A stretch of 9,862 bases of DNA from JACNLN01 sp964626495. GTDB lineage: Bacteria > Fidelibacterota > Marinisomatia > Marinisomatales > CAZVFT01. The stretch is taken from contig CAZVFT010000089.1 of the NCBI GenBank assembly GCA_964626495.1, positions 1-9,862 on the forward strand, given 5' to 3'. Under the pieces are notes generated by a model. The model did not search any database. It was not told where the DNA came from and worked only from the letters and a program-made list of their open reading frames with translations. The position numbers were made by a program, and so were the translations under genes. Positions 1 to 5,299 of this stretch are shown here, in pieces (the first letter of the stretch is position 1; each line of letters opens with the position of its first letter).

Positions 1-59
1 TTACCCCGACTTTTAAGTCGGGGAGATTCGGGCGAATAAGAACTGAGGCTTTAGCCCAA

Positions 60-542
60 TTATTCATGAAAACCATATTTCCTAATAAATTCATCATACT
101 CTTCTGAAAAAGGTATTTTTTTATGATGATCTTCCCCGCCTGACCGGGTGACCAGTCGGGCAGGCTGATTACGTATATATTTTCTTACCCTCGGTAATAC
201 AGACTCACTCACAGAAACAGCAAAATATTCATCTTGCCATACAAATTTCCCCTTTATCAAATTTTGAGAATTAATCCAAAAAGATGATTCTCCCTTCAAT
301 AATTGTGCGATTTCAGAAACAGTTTGTTTTGCTCCAAGTGAATTTAAAACATGTAAATGCTCTTTTTCACCTTCGATAGAATCAATGTAAATATCTTTCC
401 AAATAGCATTTTCTTTGATGTGTTCAATCATCTGTCTCTTTATATTTTTTGTCATAAATGGTTGTCTATTTTTTGTTGTCCAAACGAAATGAATCCCCGC
501 CTGCTCCCGATTCGTCGACTGGCGAAAAGGGCGGGTAGGCAT
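60..542 (-). CDS. RAYT / IS200-like Y1 (HUH) transposase, carrying two palindromic insertions; probably disabled
   Basis: This is a 160-residue single-strand DNA transposase of the Y1 HUH family. It shows IHFVWTTKNRQPF (17-29), the HUH motif H62-L63-H64 in KEHLHVLNSL, a KGESSFWI segment (83-90), a FVWQDEYFAVSVS segment (100-112), the catalytic Tyr122 in KYIRNQ, and the C-terminal FSEEYDEFIRKYG. Residues 1-16 and 127-136 do not belong to the family pattern and are encoded by GC-rich palindromic inserts (495-540 and 135-164). The ATG at 542 has no ribosome-binding site and lies at the edge of the insert. An ATG at 559 has a good AAGGTG site 5 nt upstream and encodes MAFIKI, a family-like N-terminus, but it is out of frame after the insert and hits TGA within about 35 codons. 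All catalytic residues survive, so decay is recent or expression is altered. Family assignment is secure; activity is doubtful. Confidence 0.82.
   Translation of the reverse strand: MPTRPFRQSTNREQAGIHFVWTTKNRQPFMTKNIKRQMIEHIKENAIWKDIYIDSIEGEKEHLHVLNSLGAKQTVSEIAQLLKGESSFWINSQNLIKGKFVWQDEYFAVSVSESVLPRVRKYIRNQPARLVTRSGGEDHHKKIPFSEEYDEFIRKYGFHE
135..164. repeat. GC-rich palindromic insert, copy 2, inside the transposase coding sequence
   Basis: This is a 30-nt near-palindrome, reading CCCGCCTGACCGGG on one side and AGTCGGGCAGG on the other. Its mismatches near the ends are T-for-C changes that still pair as G-U in RNA. Removing exactly these 30 nt restores the continuous family-like reading YIRNQ-EDHHKK, so it looks like a clean in-frame insertion of ten codons (PARLVTRSGG) just after the catalytic tyrosine helix. 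Confidence 0.75.
495..540. repeat. GC-rich palindromic insert, copy 1, at the 5' end of the transposase gene
   Basis: This 46-nt stretch begins CCCCGCCTGCTCCCGA and ends AGGGCGGGTAGGC, forming an imperfect stem whose centre carries a TTCG...CGAA pairing. It separates an upstream MAFIKI reading (ATG at 559) from the IHFVW reading of the transposase. Two of the 46 nt complete an interrupted codon, so the net gain of about 44 nt changes the frame. Its first 15 nt (496-510) recur exactly, on the other strand, at 603-617. Confidence 0.75.
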
Positions 543-580
543 ATTTTAATAAAAGCCATTATTACACCTTTCTTTGGGCT

Positions 581-618
581 ACCTGCCCGCCCTCACAAAT
601 GTTCGGGAGCAGGCGGGA
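581..618. repeat. GC-rich palindromic insert, copy 3, splitting a flanking hairpin
   Basis: This is a 38-nt member of the same family as 495-540: read on the minus strand it is CCCGCCTGCTCCCGA, a short centre, then AGGGCGGGCAGG. It sits precisely between GGGCT (576-580) and AGCCC (619-623), which would otherwise form a short hairpin like AGGCTTTAGCC at the other end of the transposase unit. It is non-coding here. Confidence 0.7.
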
Positions 619-800
619 AGCCCGGGTTGGGGTTTTACTTTTTGCCCCCACCTTAAAAGGTAGGGTAATTGACGTAAGTAATTTATCTGATCCTTCATGC
701 TCAGAGTGTGATATTAAATCTCATTAAATTTGTACCTTTATCCTATGGGCACGCATTATTGTGATGAACCATTTAAAATAATAAAAACACCTGATACTTA

Positions 801-1601
801 TTAACGTTTTTTCAATAATTCTCTTTTTAACTGAACCTGCGAGGAGAAAAATTGTCGGTAGACAAAAGCCAGAGCGGTGATATTTGCCAGTGCTGTCGTG
901 GTAACCCACATATACATAATCATTATCTGATATCTCACCGCGATGAGTGGATCCACACCAGACAGGATCTGCCCGGACATCACTCCAGGGAGGAATACTA
1001 ATCCTACTGTCATCATAGAATTGATAGTTGGAATTAGAGCCGCTTGCACTGCATCCCGGATTGAATCCTGCACCGCATCCCGAGATGGAGCACCCAGCGA
1101 GAGCATCAGTTCAATTTCCTCCTGACGGTGAGTCAATTCTCCAATAAAACGATTCACTGCAAGAGTGGTGGAATTGAGAGCGTTACCGATTATCATCCCT
1201 CCGATGGGAATCATCGCATATGGATAGTACCACGGCTGCACTCCAAGGATAAATTTGATGATCGTCCCCAACACAATCACAACAGTCCCAAACATTGTCC
1301 CTGTTAAAATCAAAAAATAATGTGGGATCTTTGTGGATTTTTGACGTCGAGTGCCCTCAAAACTGGCGATAAGAATCATAATGGAGATCAATGTCACCAT
1401 AAAAATCCAGCTTTCCTGCTGGAAAAAGAAGGTCAAGACATATCCCATTAAGGTGAGCTGGATAAAGGTTCTTACAGTCCCGAGTAATAAGATTTTTTCC
1501 AATCCGATTTTCCACCAGCGGATGAGTCCCAGACTGATTACCACCAGAACGAGGGATACAAATACATCTATCCACGTGATATCATAAAACGGCTGACTCA
1601 C
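801..1601 (-). CDS. fetB: FetB-type ABC transporter permease (iron export family, UPF0014)
   Basis: This 266-residue inner-membrane protein is close in length to E. coli FetB (YbbM, about 260). Hydrophobic segments lie at roughly 11-28, 38-60, 64-82, 93-119, 126-148, 190-214 and 222-247. The cytoplasmic stretch EEIELMLSLGAPSRDAV (161-177) resembles the EAA-type coupling loop that docks on the ATPase, and IPIGGMIIGNALNSTTLA (131-148) is characteristic of the family. The start codon is GTG, inferred because it overlaps the fetA stop by 4 nt (GTGA) and has GGAG 8-9 nt upstream, which implies translational coupling. With FetA it should form an ATP-driven exporter; in E. coli the pair lowers cytoplasmic iron and protects against peroxide. 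The substrate here is inferred from the family. No clear terminator follows the stop codon. Confidence 0.92.
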   Translation of the reverse strand: MSQPFYDITWIDVFVSLVLVVISLGLIRWWKIGLEKILLLGTVRTFIQLTLMGYVLTFFFQQESWIFMVTLISIMILIASFEGTRRQKSTKIPHYFLILTGTMFGTVVIVLGTIIKFILGVQPWYYPYAMIPIGGMIIGNALNSTTLAVNRFIGELTHRQEEIELMLSLGAPSRDAVQDSIRDAVQAALIPTINSMMTVGLVFLPGVMSGQILSGVDPLIAVRYQIMIMYMWVTTTALANITALAFVYRQFFSSQVQLKRELLKKR

Positions 1602-2335
1602 TTGAGCTTCTCCAGTAAAAAAGATTTCGCAAGATCTGTTGCGGGATTTTCCAGTATATCTGCAGATCCCTCTTCCACAATTTCCCCGTCAATCAGAAAA
1701 GCAACTCGATTGACAAAAGACTTTATCAACCGATGCTCGTGGGAAGCTATGATCAGGGTAAGGTTGAATTTGTGTAGTAAATCTGAAATTAGTTGAAGAA
1801 TTGAGCGGGATAGCCTTGGGTCGAGATTGGCAGTGGGTTCATCCAGGAGTAAAACATCGGGTTTATTCAGCAACGCTCGCGCCAGAGCAATGCGTTGCTT
1901 CTCCCCGCCAGAGAGAGACCGTGCCTCTTTATCCAAAAATTTATTCGTTAATTTCACACTTTCGAGACTCGTTATCAGATCATCTTCAGAAATTGACGGT
2001 GTGGATTTTTCCCATCGCCGGGTGATGAGTAAATTATCTCTGACGGATCCCCCAGTCATCACCGGGTTTTGAAACACCATACCAACCTGTTTTCGAAGCT
2101 CCGTAACCGGATAATCCTGAATTGATTTCCCCCTGTATCGAATTGTGCCATCCGTTGGTGAACTCAGTTCATTGAAGAGACGCAGGAGGGAAGATTTCCC
2201 AGCTCCTGATGGACCTAAAATTCCAAAGAATTCACCTGAGGGAATAGATAAGGTTACATCTTTCAAAATGGAGTGACCATCTATTGCGTAGGATATTTTC
2301 TTAAAACTGAATAGAATATCGTTTGTAGTTATCAT
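1598..2335 (-). CDS. fetA: FetA-type ABC transporter ATP-binding protein
   Basis: This 245-residue ATPase, partner of the following FetB permease, has all nucleotide-binding motifs: Walker A GPSGAGKSS (41-49), Q-loop Gln89 in VFQNP, signature LSGGE (141-145), Walker B VLLLDEP (161-167, catalytic Glu166), D-loop ANLD (169-172) and H-loop His199 in ASHE. The reading frame stays open upstream to a TTG at 2359, inside the regulator gene. I prefer the ATG at 2333-2335, which has AGAAG 7 nt upstream and leaves 10 nt after the regulator stop. It is the second gene of a three-gene operon (regulator, ATPase, permease). The short NBD and immediate coupling to a UPF0014 permease favour FetA over a generic multidrug or phosphate ATPase. 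Confidence 0.92.
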   Translation of the reverse strand: MITTNDILFSFKKISYAIDGHSILKDVTLSIPSGEFFGILGPSGAGKSSLLRLFNELSSPTDGTIRYRGKSIQDYPVTELRKQVGMVFQNPVMTGGSVRDNLLITRRWEKSTPSISEDDLITSLESVKLTNKFLDKEARSLSGGEKQRIALARALLNKPDVLLLDEPTANLDPRLSRSILQLISDLLHKFNLTLIIASHEHRLIKSFVNRVAFLIDGEIVEEGSADILENPATDLAKSFLLEKLK

Positions 2336-2345
2336 TTGAAATCTT

Positions 2346-2660
2346 CTAAGACTCTTCAAACAGTTCGTTAAAAAGTTCCTGTGCCTTCAGCTTGGCTGCT
2401 TCCAGAGCTCGGATGCCTTTTATTGTGATGGAGTAGTATTTCCGAATCTTTCCACTAACATTTTTTTGTTCTGAAGTAAGATAACCGTCTTTTTCCAGCT
2501 TATGAAAAATGGGATAGAGAGTACCATAGGATATTTCGTATCCGTGTCGCCGGAGTTCCTGCCGAAACTCTTTACCGTAAACAGGTTCTATTCTGGCGTG
2601 ATGTAAAATGTGGATTTTGATGAATCCCAGTAAAAAGTCATGTTTGAATTGATCTTTCAT
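2346..2660 (-). CDS. PadR-family winged-helix transcriptional regulator
   Basis: This 104-residue regulator of the small PadR class (wHTH plus a C-terminal helix) has YGKEFRQELRRHG (28-40), then the hallmark YGTLYPIFHKLEKDGYL (45-61), a basic wing ending in GKIRKYYSITIKG (70-82), and a C-terminal dimerisation helix (83-103). A TTG at 2678 could extend it by six residues, but the ATG at 2658-2660 matches the usual PadR start. It is the first gene of the operon, 10 nt before fetA, directly behind a consensus promoter with an inverted repeat. PadR repressors usually control an adjacent transporter and themselves, releasing DNA on binding a small ligand. Control of a FetAB-type exporter is inferred from position; the ligand is unknown. 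Confidence 0.95.
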   Translation of the reverse strand: MKDQFKHDFLLGFIKIHILHHARIEPVYGKEFRQELRRHGYEISYGTLYPIFHKLEKDGYLTSEQKNVSGKIRKYYSITIKGIRALEAAKLKAQELFNELFEES

Positions 2661-2683
2661 AATTTTGCCAATATCCAATGACG

Positions 2684-2700
2684 ATATCGCATTTCGATAT
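2684..2700. promoter_or_regulatory. Operator-like inverted repeat downstream of the padR promoter
   Basis: This is a perfect 6-bp inverted repeat with 5-nt spacer (ATATCG-N5-CGATAT), lying at about +5 to +21 of the predicted transcript. AT-rich dyads overlapping or following the -10 are typical PadR binding sites, so autorepression is a reasonable inference. A second small palindrome, ATAATATTAT, lies next to the -10. Confidence 0.5.
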
Positions 2701-2710
2701 TATAAATAAT

Positions 2711-2739
2711 ATTATAGATATACAAGGAAATTTTGTCAA
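2711..2739 (-). promoter_or_regulatory. Consensus sigma70 promoter of the padR-fetAB operon
   Basis: On the minus strand TTGACA (2739-2734) is followed by exactly 17 nt and TATAAT (2716-2711), a perfect match to both consensus hexamers and to the optimal spacing. Transcription would start near 2704, giving a leader of about 44 nt before the regulator ATG at 2660. Such a strong core promoter normally implies repression by a bound factor. Confidence 0.85.
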
Positions 2740-2752
2740 TGCCGTTACTCAT

Positions 2753-2788
2753 CCCGGAACGGGTCACATGCCAGCCTTTCGAGAAAGG
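2753..2788. repeat. Two adjacent perfect stem-loops upstream of padR
   Basis: CCCG-GAA-CGGG (2753-2763) and CCTTTC-GA-GAAAGG (2775-2788) are perfect short hairpins 11 nt apart. Neither has a convincing T-tract on either strand at the right distance, so I do not call a terminator. Together with the repeats at 2832-2978 they make this gap a stem-loop cluster. Confidence 0.4.
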
Positions 2789-2831
2789 ATGTTTTATATA
2801 ATTACGTTTTACATATTTGCATATTTACGTT

Positions 2832-2895
2832 TTTTAAAACCCTAAAGGGTAAAATCCGTAGAACGGAATTTAGGCTTTAGCCTTTTAAAGAAAGT
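2832..2895. repeat. REP-like three-hairpin repeat, copy A
   Basis: This 64-bp unit aligns without gaps to 2915-2978 (offset 83), with about six differences, all transitions. It folds into three consecutive small stems: CCC-TAAA-GGG (2840-2849), TCCGT-AGA-ACGGA (2855-2867) and AGGCT-TT-AGCCT (2872-2883). The order and the third stem match the flank of the RAYT transposase at 4-57. This suggests a REP-like element mobilised by, or derived from, such a transposase. Confidence 0.7.
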
Positions 2896-2914
2896 AAGCA
2901 GATATTTCAACTGC

Positions 2915-2978
2915 TTTTAAAACTCTGAAGGGTAAAATCCGTGGAATGGAGTTTAGGCTTTAGCCTTTTAAAAAAAGT
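2915..2978. repeat. REP-like three-hairpin repeat, copy B
   Basis: This second copy of the 2832-2895 unit lies in the same orientation. The base changes relative to copy A mostly turn Watson-Crick pairs into G-U pairs (for example CCC/GGG to CTC/GGG and CCGT/ACGG to CCGT/ATGG), so the stems survive. A 19-bp spacer separates the two copies. Confidence 0.7.
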
Positions 2979-3115
2979 GGAAACCGGCAGCCCGCCTAAT
3001 AAACTTTTATTTGAATTCAACTGGTAAAAGGGGTCACCGACGGAACTTATGAAATTTGTGTTCCAGATCATCAGTAATGAGGACGGGAAATTAATGAGTT
3101 TAGACAGATATGAGA
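2979..3115. other. Intergenic remainder after the methyltransferase gene
   Basis: I see no gene here. Together with 2661-2978 it forms a gap of about 450 bases holding the padR promoter, stem-loops and REP-like repeats. This last part has only a short GC-rich piece (CAGCCCGCCT, 2988-2997) that vaguely recalls the palindromic inserts at 135-618, and no recognisable terminator for the methyltransferase. Confidence 0.4.
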
Positions 3116-3682
3116 TTAACTTGGTTTTTCGTACACAAACGCCCGACTGAATGCTATATCTGGTTCATCGATCTTTATAAAACCAGCCTCTATGGCATAT
3201 TTTGAGGTTGCGTTTATTTGCGATTCTGAAATGTGTCTTTTTGGCTCAGCAAGAAAATAGTACCCGCCCGGTTTTAGAAGCGAAAATATTTCCTGCAGTA
3301 ACGCTTTTTGATCGGGTGTCTCATGAACCACCCAGAAAGTCAGAATAAAATCTGCTTTCACACCCAATCCTATTGCAGATTCGCTGCACTGATGAAACTG
3401 GATGATGTGATGGACGCTTTTTCTTTTTGCCCGTTTCTTTAATGTGTTTAACATCTTTTGCTGCACATCCACAGAAATTACTTTACCATGCTCACCCACG
3501 ATTTTCGCCATTCCTATGGAGAAAAAACCCAGACCGCAGCCGATGTCAATGGCGGTCATACCCGCTGAAAGATATGGGGAAAACATCTTCCTGGGATTAT
3601 GAAACAGCCTTCTCAGCGGATTGTCGAAAAGAAAGGCTTTTCGCCAGGGACAGATATGTGTATCACAGCTCATTTCTTCCAT
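3116..3682 (-). CDS. Class I SAM-dependent methyltransferase
   Basis: This 188-residue Rossmann-fold methyltransferase shows motif I TAIDIGCGLGFF (43-54) binding S-adenosylmethionine, the acidic residue Asp72 in VISVDVQ at the end of strand 2, the motif DFILTFWVVHE (111-121), and the post-motif LKPGG (136-140) followed by the strand YYFLAEPK. The N-terminal CPWRKAFLFDNPLRRLFHNP (11-30) is shared by a group of small uncharacterised methyltransferases; the substrate cannot be read from the sequence. The ATG at 3682 has a weak AGAG site; an in-frame ATG nine bases on (3673) is possible. The gene stands alone, divergent from the lipoprotein gene, and a long dyad symmetry (3721-3751) lies 39 nt upstream. 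Confidence 0.85.
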   Translation of the reverse strand: MEEMSCDTHICPWRKAFLFDNPLRRLFHNPRKMFSPYLSAGMTAIDIGCGLGFFSIGMAKIVGEHGKVISVDVQQKMLNTLKKRAKRKSVHHIIQFHQCSESAIGLGVKADFILTFWVVHETPDQKALLQEIFSLLKPGGYYFLAEPKRHISESQINATSKYAIEAGFIKIDEPDIAFSRAFVYEKPS

Positions 3683-3720
3683 TATTCATTCTCTTATTTT
3701 GTTTTCACGCAGCCATCTAC

Positions 3721-3751
3721 ACTTGAAGCAAATGATCCATTCGCTTCAGGT
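3721..3751. promoter_or_regulatory. Long dyad upstream of the methyltransferase gene
   Basis: The arms ACTTGAAGC and GCTTCAGGT (one wobble mismatch) flank an inner ATG-ATC-CAT dyad sharing the same centre, spanning about 30 bp. It lies between the methyltransferase start and a weak minus-strand promoter candidate (TTGATA at 3795-3790, 18 nt, TTAAAT at 3771-3766). It would fit an operator; a stem-loop in the leader RNA is the alternative. Confidence 0.45.
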
Positions 3752-3865
3752 TCCGGTCAGAACAAATTTAAGTTGAAGTTTTTCTCTTTTATCAATAGTT
3801 TTACTTACCAACCATGTTAATAATCTTCAGTAAAAATATCAATGTCATAATATGTGGAAAGGATA

Positions 3866-3895
3866 GTGACCATTATTCCAGATTCTCATTATAAT
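3866..3895 (+). promoter_or_regulatory. Predicted promoter of the lipoprotein gene
   Basis: TATAAT at 3890-3895 is preceded, 18 nt upstream, by GTGACC (3866-3871), a 4/6 match to the -35 consensus. Transcription would begin near 3902, leaving a leader of about 18 nt that contains AGGTGG before the ATG at 3920. This supports that start rather than the in-frame GTG at 3854. Confidence 0.5.
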
Positions 3896-3919
3896 ATATT
3901 AATAGGTGGTCAAGAGTTA

Positions 3920-4402
3920 ATGAGGAAAAGTCTGTCCTTCCTTGGAGTAATCTTCCTTTTTTATGGCTGTAATCTATTCACAGACCCTGAAGAAGCAGAG
4001 CCAATGACAGATTTGGTTATCAAGGATATAAAATACTATCGACAGACCTATATCGATACCCTTTGGGGAGGATCATGGCAGTATATTTTTTTTATCGATG
4101 TGTTGAATGTAGGTGATCGAGAGACGAGCAGCCATTTCTATATCTCAAACACCCGGACAGACAATGATTACCACAGTCAACACTTTTCTCACACCGAAAT
4201 CATAAATTATGACAATGATACTATTTGGGCGGGAGAAATCTTTACAGATTCGATTTATGACGCTATTCCTGAGCAATCAGAGTATCTGCTTTTTAAAATA
4301 AGGGGAGCGATAGATACTACAAGAGAGGGTGAGATACTCCCATACGTTCAAGAATCTGACTATGGAAACAATTTGTATACTTTACATCTGGTCTATGACT
4401 AA
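3920..4402 (+). CDS. Small lipoprotein with a CARDB-like domain, function unknown
   Basis: From the ATG at 3920 this encodes 160 residues. It has a short basic N-terminus (MRKS), a hydrophobic stretch (5-16) and a lipobox-like LFYGC with Cys17, so it is probably lipid-anchored on the envelope. The mature part begins with an acidic linker (TDPEEAEPMT), then reads like one CARDB-type beta-sandwich: DLVIKDI (31-37), IDVLNVGDRETSSHFYIS (59-76), TIWAGE (101-106), EYLLFKIRG (121-129) and the closing ESDYGNNLY (145-153). Such domains occur as adhesion or scaffold modules on surface proteins. I do not recognise the gene itself. An upstream GTG at 3854 keeps the frame open but would bury the signal peptide. 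Monocistronic. Confidence 0.72.
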   Translation: MRKSLSFLGVIFLFYGCNLFTDPEEAEPMTDLVIKDIKYYRQTYIDTLWGGSWQYIFFIDVLNVGDRETSSHFYISNTRTDNDYHSQHFSHTEIINYDNDTIWAGEIFTDSIYDAIPEQSEYLLFKIRGAIDTTREGEILPYVQESDYGNNLYTLHLVYD

Positions 4403-4545
4403 ATATAAGAAACCCCTCTATCTAACAAGGGCTTAAAGCAAGCGAGGACGAAGGTTACCAACTAGGACAAAACCGGGGGTATGAGACAATGCAATGAAAT
4501 AAGTAGAAAGTACTGAGTAGTTCCCGCTGCTCAGTCGCAAGTTCG

Positions 4546-4737
4546 TTATTCAATGTCAAACCCACCCATTTCATCCCCCCTTTCACTATTGCATTTACGG
4601 CTGAAGCGGTTTCGGTCTTCCATTTCACCGAAATGACATTCCAAAGAAATGAATACAATCCGGCTGTCAAACTTCCGATGGCTCTTCTGTCAATAATTGT
4701 CACTTTCTGTCGTAAAACTAAATCCTATCGTATCGAA
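4546..4737 (-). pseudogene. Relic of the 3' end of a second outer-membrane beta-barrel gene
   Basis: These 192 bp align without a gap to 5566-5757, the 3' end of the intact outer-membrane gene, at a constant offset of 1020. By hand count about 153 of 192 positions agree, roughly 80%. Read in the same frame it gives FDTIGFSFTTESDNY, a TGA stop where the intact protein has Tyr, then QKSHRKFDSRIVFISLE and CHFGEM, ending in GDEMGGFDIE and TAA. Homology breaks off abruptly at 4737/4738. Only the last 64 or so codons remain, with an internal stop, so it cannot make a barrel. It is the leftover of a diverged tandem copy, not a recent duplication. Confidence 0.9.
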
Positions 4738-4999
4738 TTGAAGAAGTATAACAAAAATTGTGGTAATCTATATTTTATTCCCCGATGTACGTATTGTCTA
4801 TCTCCAATTAACTTTCTTTTGTTATAATTCATAACCATTCCACTTAGCTGGTTCTGTTGTTTTTTCCCTCGTTTCATACAAGGGCTTTTATCTGATTTTA
4901 CAACTTTCTGACTCTTCCAAAGGAGTCCTTCGGACAAGGGAATCCCTTTTGGATCAAAACGGAATATAGATATCGTTAGAAGAAATACTCAAAAATATA
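4738..4999. other. Gap between gene relic and toxin-antitoxin promoter
   Basis: I see no convincing gene in this AT-rich stretch. It holds two small adjacent hairpins, GTCC-TTC-GGAC (4925-4935) and AAGGG-AAT-CCCTT (4936-4948) followed by TT, too short to call a terminator with confidence. Homology to the outer-membrane gene does not continue here, so it probably arrived or rearranged together with the toxin-antitoxin genes. Confidence 0.4.
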
Positions 5000-5029
5000 T
5001 TGACAAATATAGTATGAATATGGTATATT
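5000..5029 (+). promoter_or_regulatory. Promoter of the brnTA operon
   Basis: A perfect -35 TTGACA (5000-5005) is followed by 18 nt and TATATT (5024-5029). The predicted start of transcription, about 5035-5037, lies only 2-4 nt before the brnT ATG at 5039. There is no Shine-Dalgarno sequence, so the toxin message appears leaderless or nearly so. Confidence 0.65.
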
Positions 5030-5040
5030 TATTATACCAT
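5020..5040. promoter_or_regulatory. brnTA operator palindrome overlapping -10 and toxin start codon
   Basis: ATGGTATA-N5-TATACCAT is a perfect 8-bp inverted repeat. Its left arm covers part of the -10 hexamer and its right arm includes the first two bases of the brnT ATG. BrnA-type ribbon-helix-helix antitoxins repress their own operon by binding such dyads, so occupancy would block RNA polymerase directly. Confidence 0.65.
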
Positions 5041-5299
5041 GGAATTTGAATATGATCCTGAAAAAAGTGAAGTAAATAAGAATAAACACGGGATTGATTT
5101 CATCGAAGCACAAGCGCTATGGGAAGATCCCGATTTAATAGAGATTCCCGCTAAAACTAGTGATGAGCCAAGATTTTTAATAATAGGGTGTATTTCACAT
5201 AAACACTGGTCAGGAATAATTACGTATAGAAAAGAAAAAATAAGGATTATTTCGGTACGTCGTTCTCGGCCAGAGGAGGTAGATATTTATGAAAGCTAA
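5039..5299 (+). CDS. brnT: BrnT family type II toxin (RelE-fold ribonuclease)
   Basis: This 86-residue toxin matches the BrnT pattern throughout: MEFEYDPEKSEVNKNKHGIDF (1-21), EAQALWEDPDLIEI (23-36), DEPRFLIIG (42-50), ITYRKEKIRIISVRRSRPEE (61-80) and the C-terminal acidic tail. BrnT proteins fold like RelE and cut RNA to arrest growth; partner BrnA neutralises them. The start at 5039 is set by the family N-terminus, since almost no leader remains after the promoter. Its last 11 nt overlap brnA, and the toxin comes first, the usual order for this system. It sits between a decayed and an intact copy of an outer-membrane gene, suggesting acquisition or retention as an accessory module. All conserved regions are present, so it is probably functional. 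Confidence 0.93.
   Translation: MEFEYDPEKSEVNKNKHGIDFIEAQALWEDPDLIEIPAKTSDEPRFLIIGCISHKHWSGIITYRKEKIRIISVRRSRPEEVDIYES

Larger units (their letters stand above)
4..665 (-). mobile_element. RAYT / IS200-like element bounded by paired terminal hairpins
   Basis: The transposase gene lies between two hairpins of identical geometry, each with a 9-bp stem and a 2-nt loop: CCCCGACTT-TT-AAGTCGGGG at 4-23 and CCCCACCTT-AA-AAGGTAGGG at 646-665 (one G-T wobble). Inside the right-hand one come a small hairpin ATTCG-GG-CGAAT (26-37) and AGGCT-TT-AGCC (46-56); inside the left-hand one is a GGGCT/AGCCC stem (576-580/619-623). Subterminal stem-loops next to a Y1 transposase are what IS200/IS605-type and RAYT/REP systems use for strand recognition. 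No direct target duplication is expected for this chemistry and none was seen. The outer boundaries are inferred from the hairpins only. Confidence 0.55.

Noticed and set aside
2336..2359. TTG start at 2359 for the FetA-type ATPase
   Set aside because: It would overlap the regulator gene by 14 nt; the ATG at 2335 fits ribosome-binding site, spacing and family length better.
2775..2796. CCTTTC-GA-GAAAGG stem followed by ATGTTTT as a plus-strand terminator
   Set aside because: No plus-strand gene ends nearby and the T-run is interrupted.
2832..2978. CRISPR array
   Set aside because: There are only two units with one 19-bp spacer, the units are internally stem-looped and divergent, and there are no cas genes.
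3854..3919. Longer start (GTG at 3854) for the lipoprotein
   Set aside because: It would place 22 residues before the signal sequence and lie upstream of the best promoter; the ATG at 3920 has AGGTGG and gives a proper lipoprotein signal.
4421..4555. Possible integron attC-like site (TCTAACAAGGGC at one end, TTCGTTATT at the other)
   Set aside because: The two ends are not inverted complements over a useful length and no integrase or cassette structure is present.
4725..4937. Minus-strand open frame of 70 codons beside the gene relic
   Set aside because: It has no recognisable domain, no ribosome-binding site and low-complexity basic content; it overlaps the relic boundary and looks accidental.
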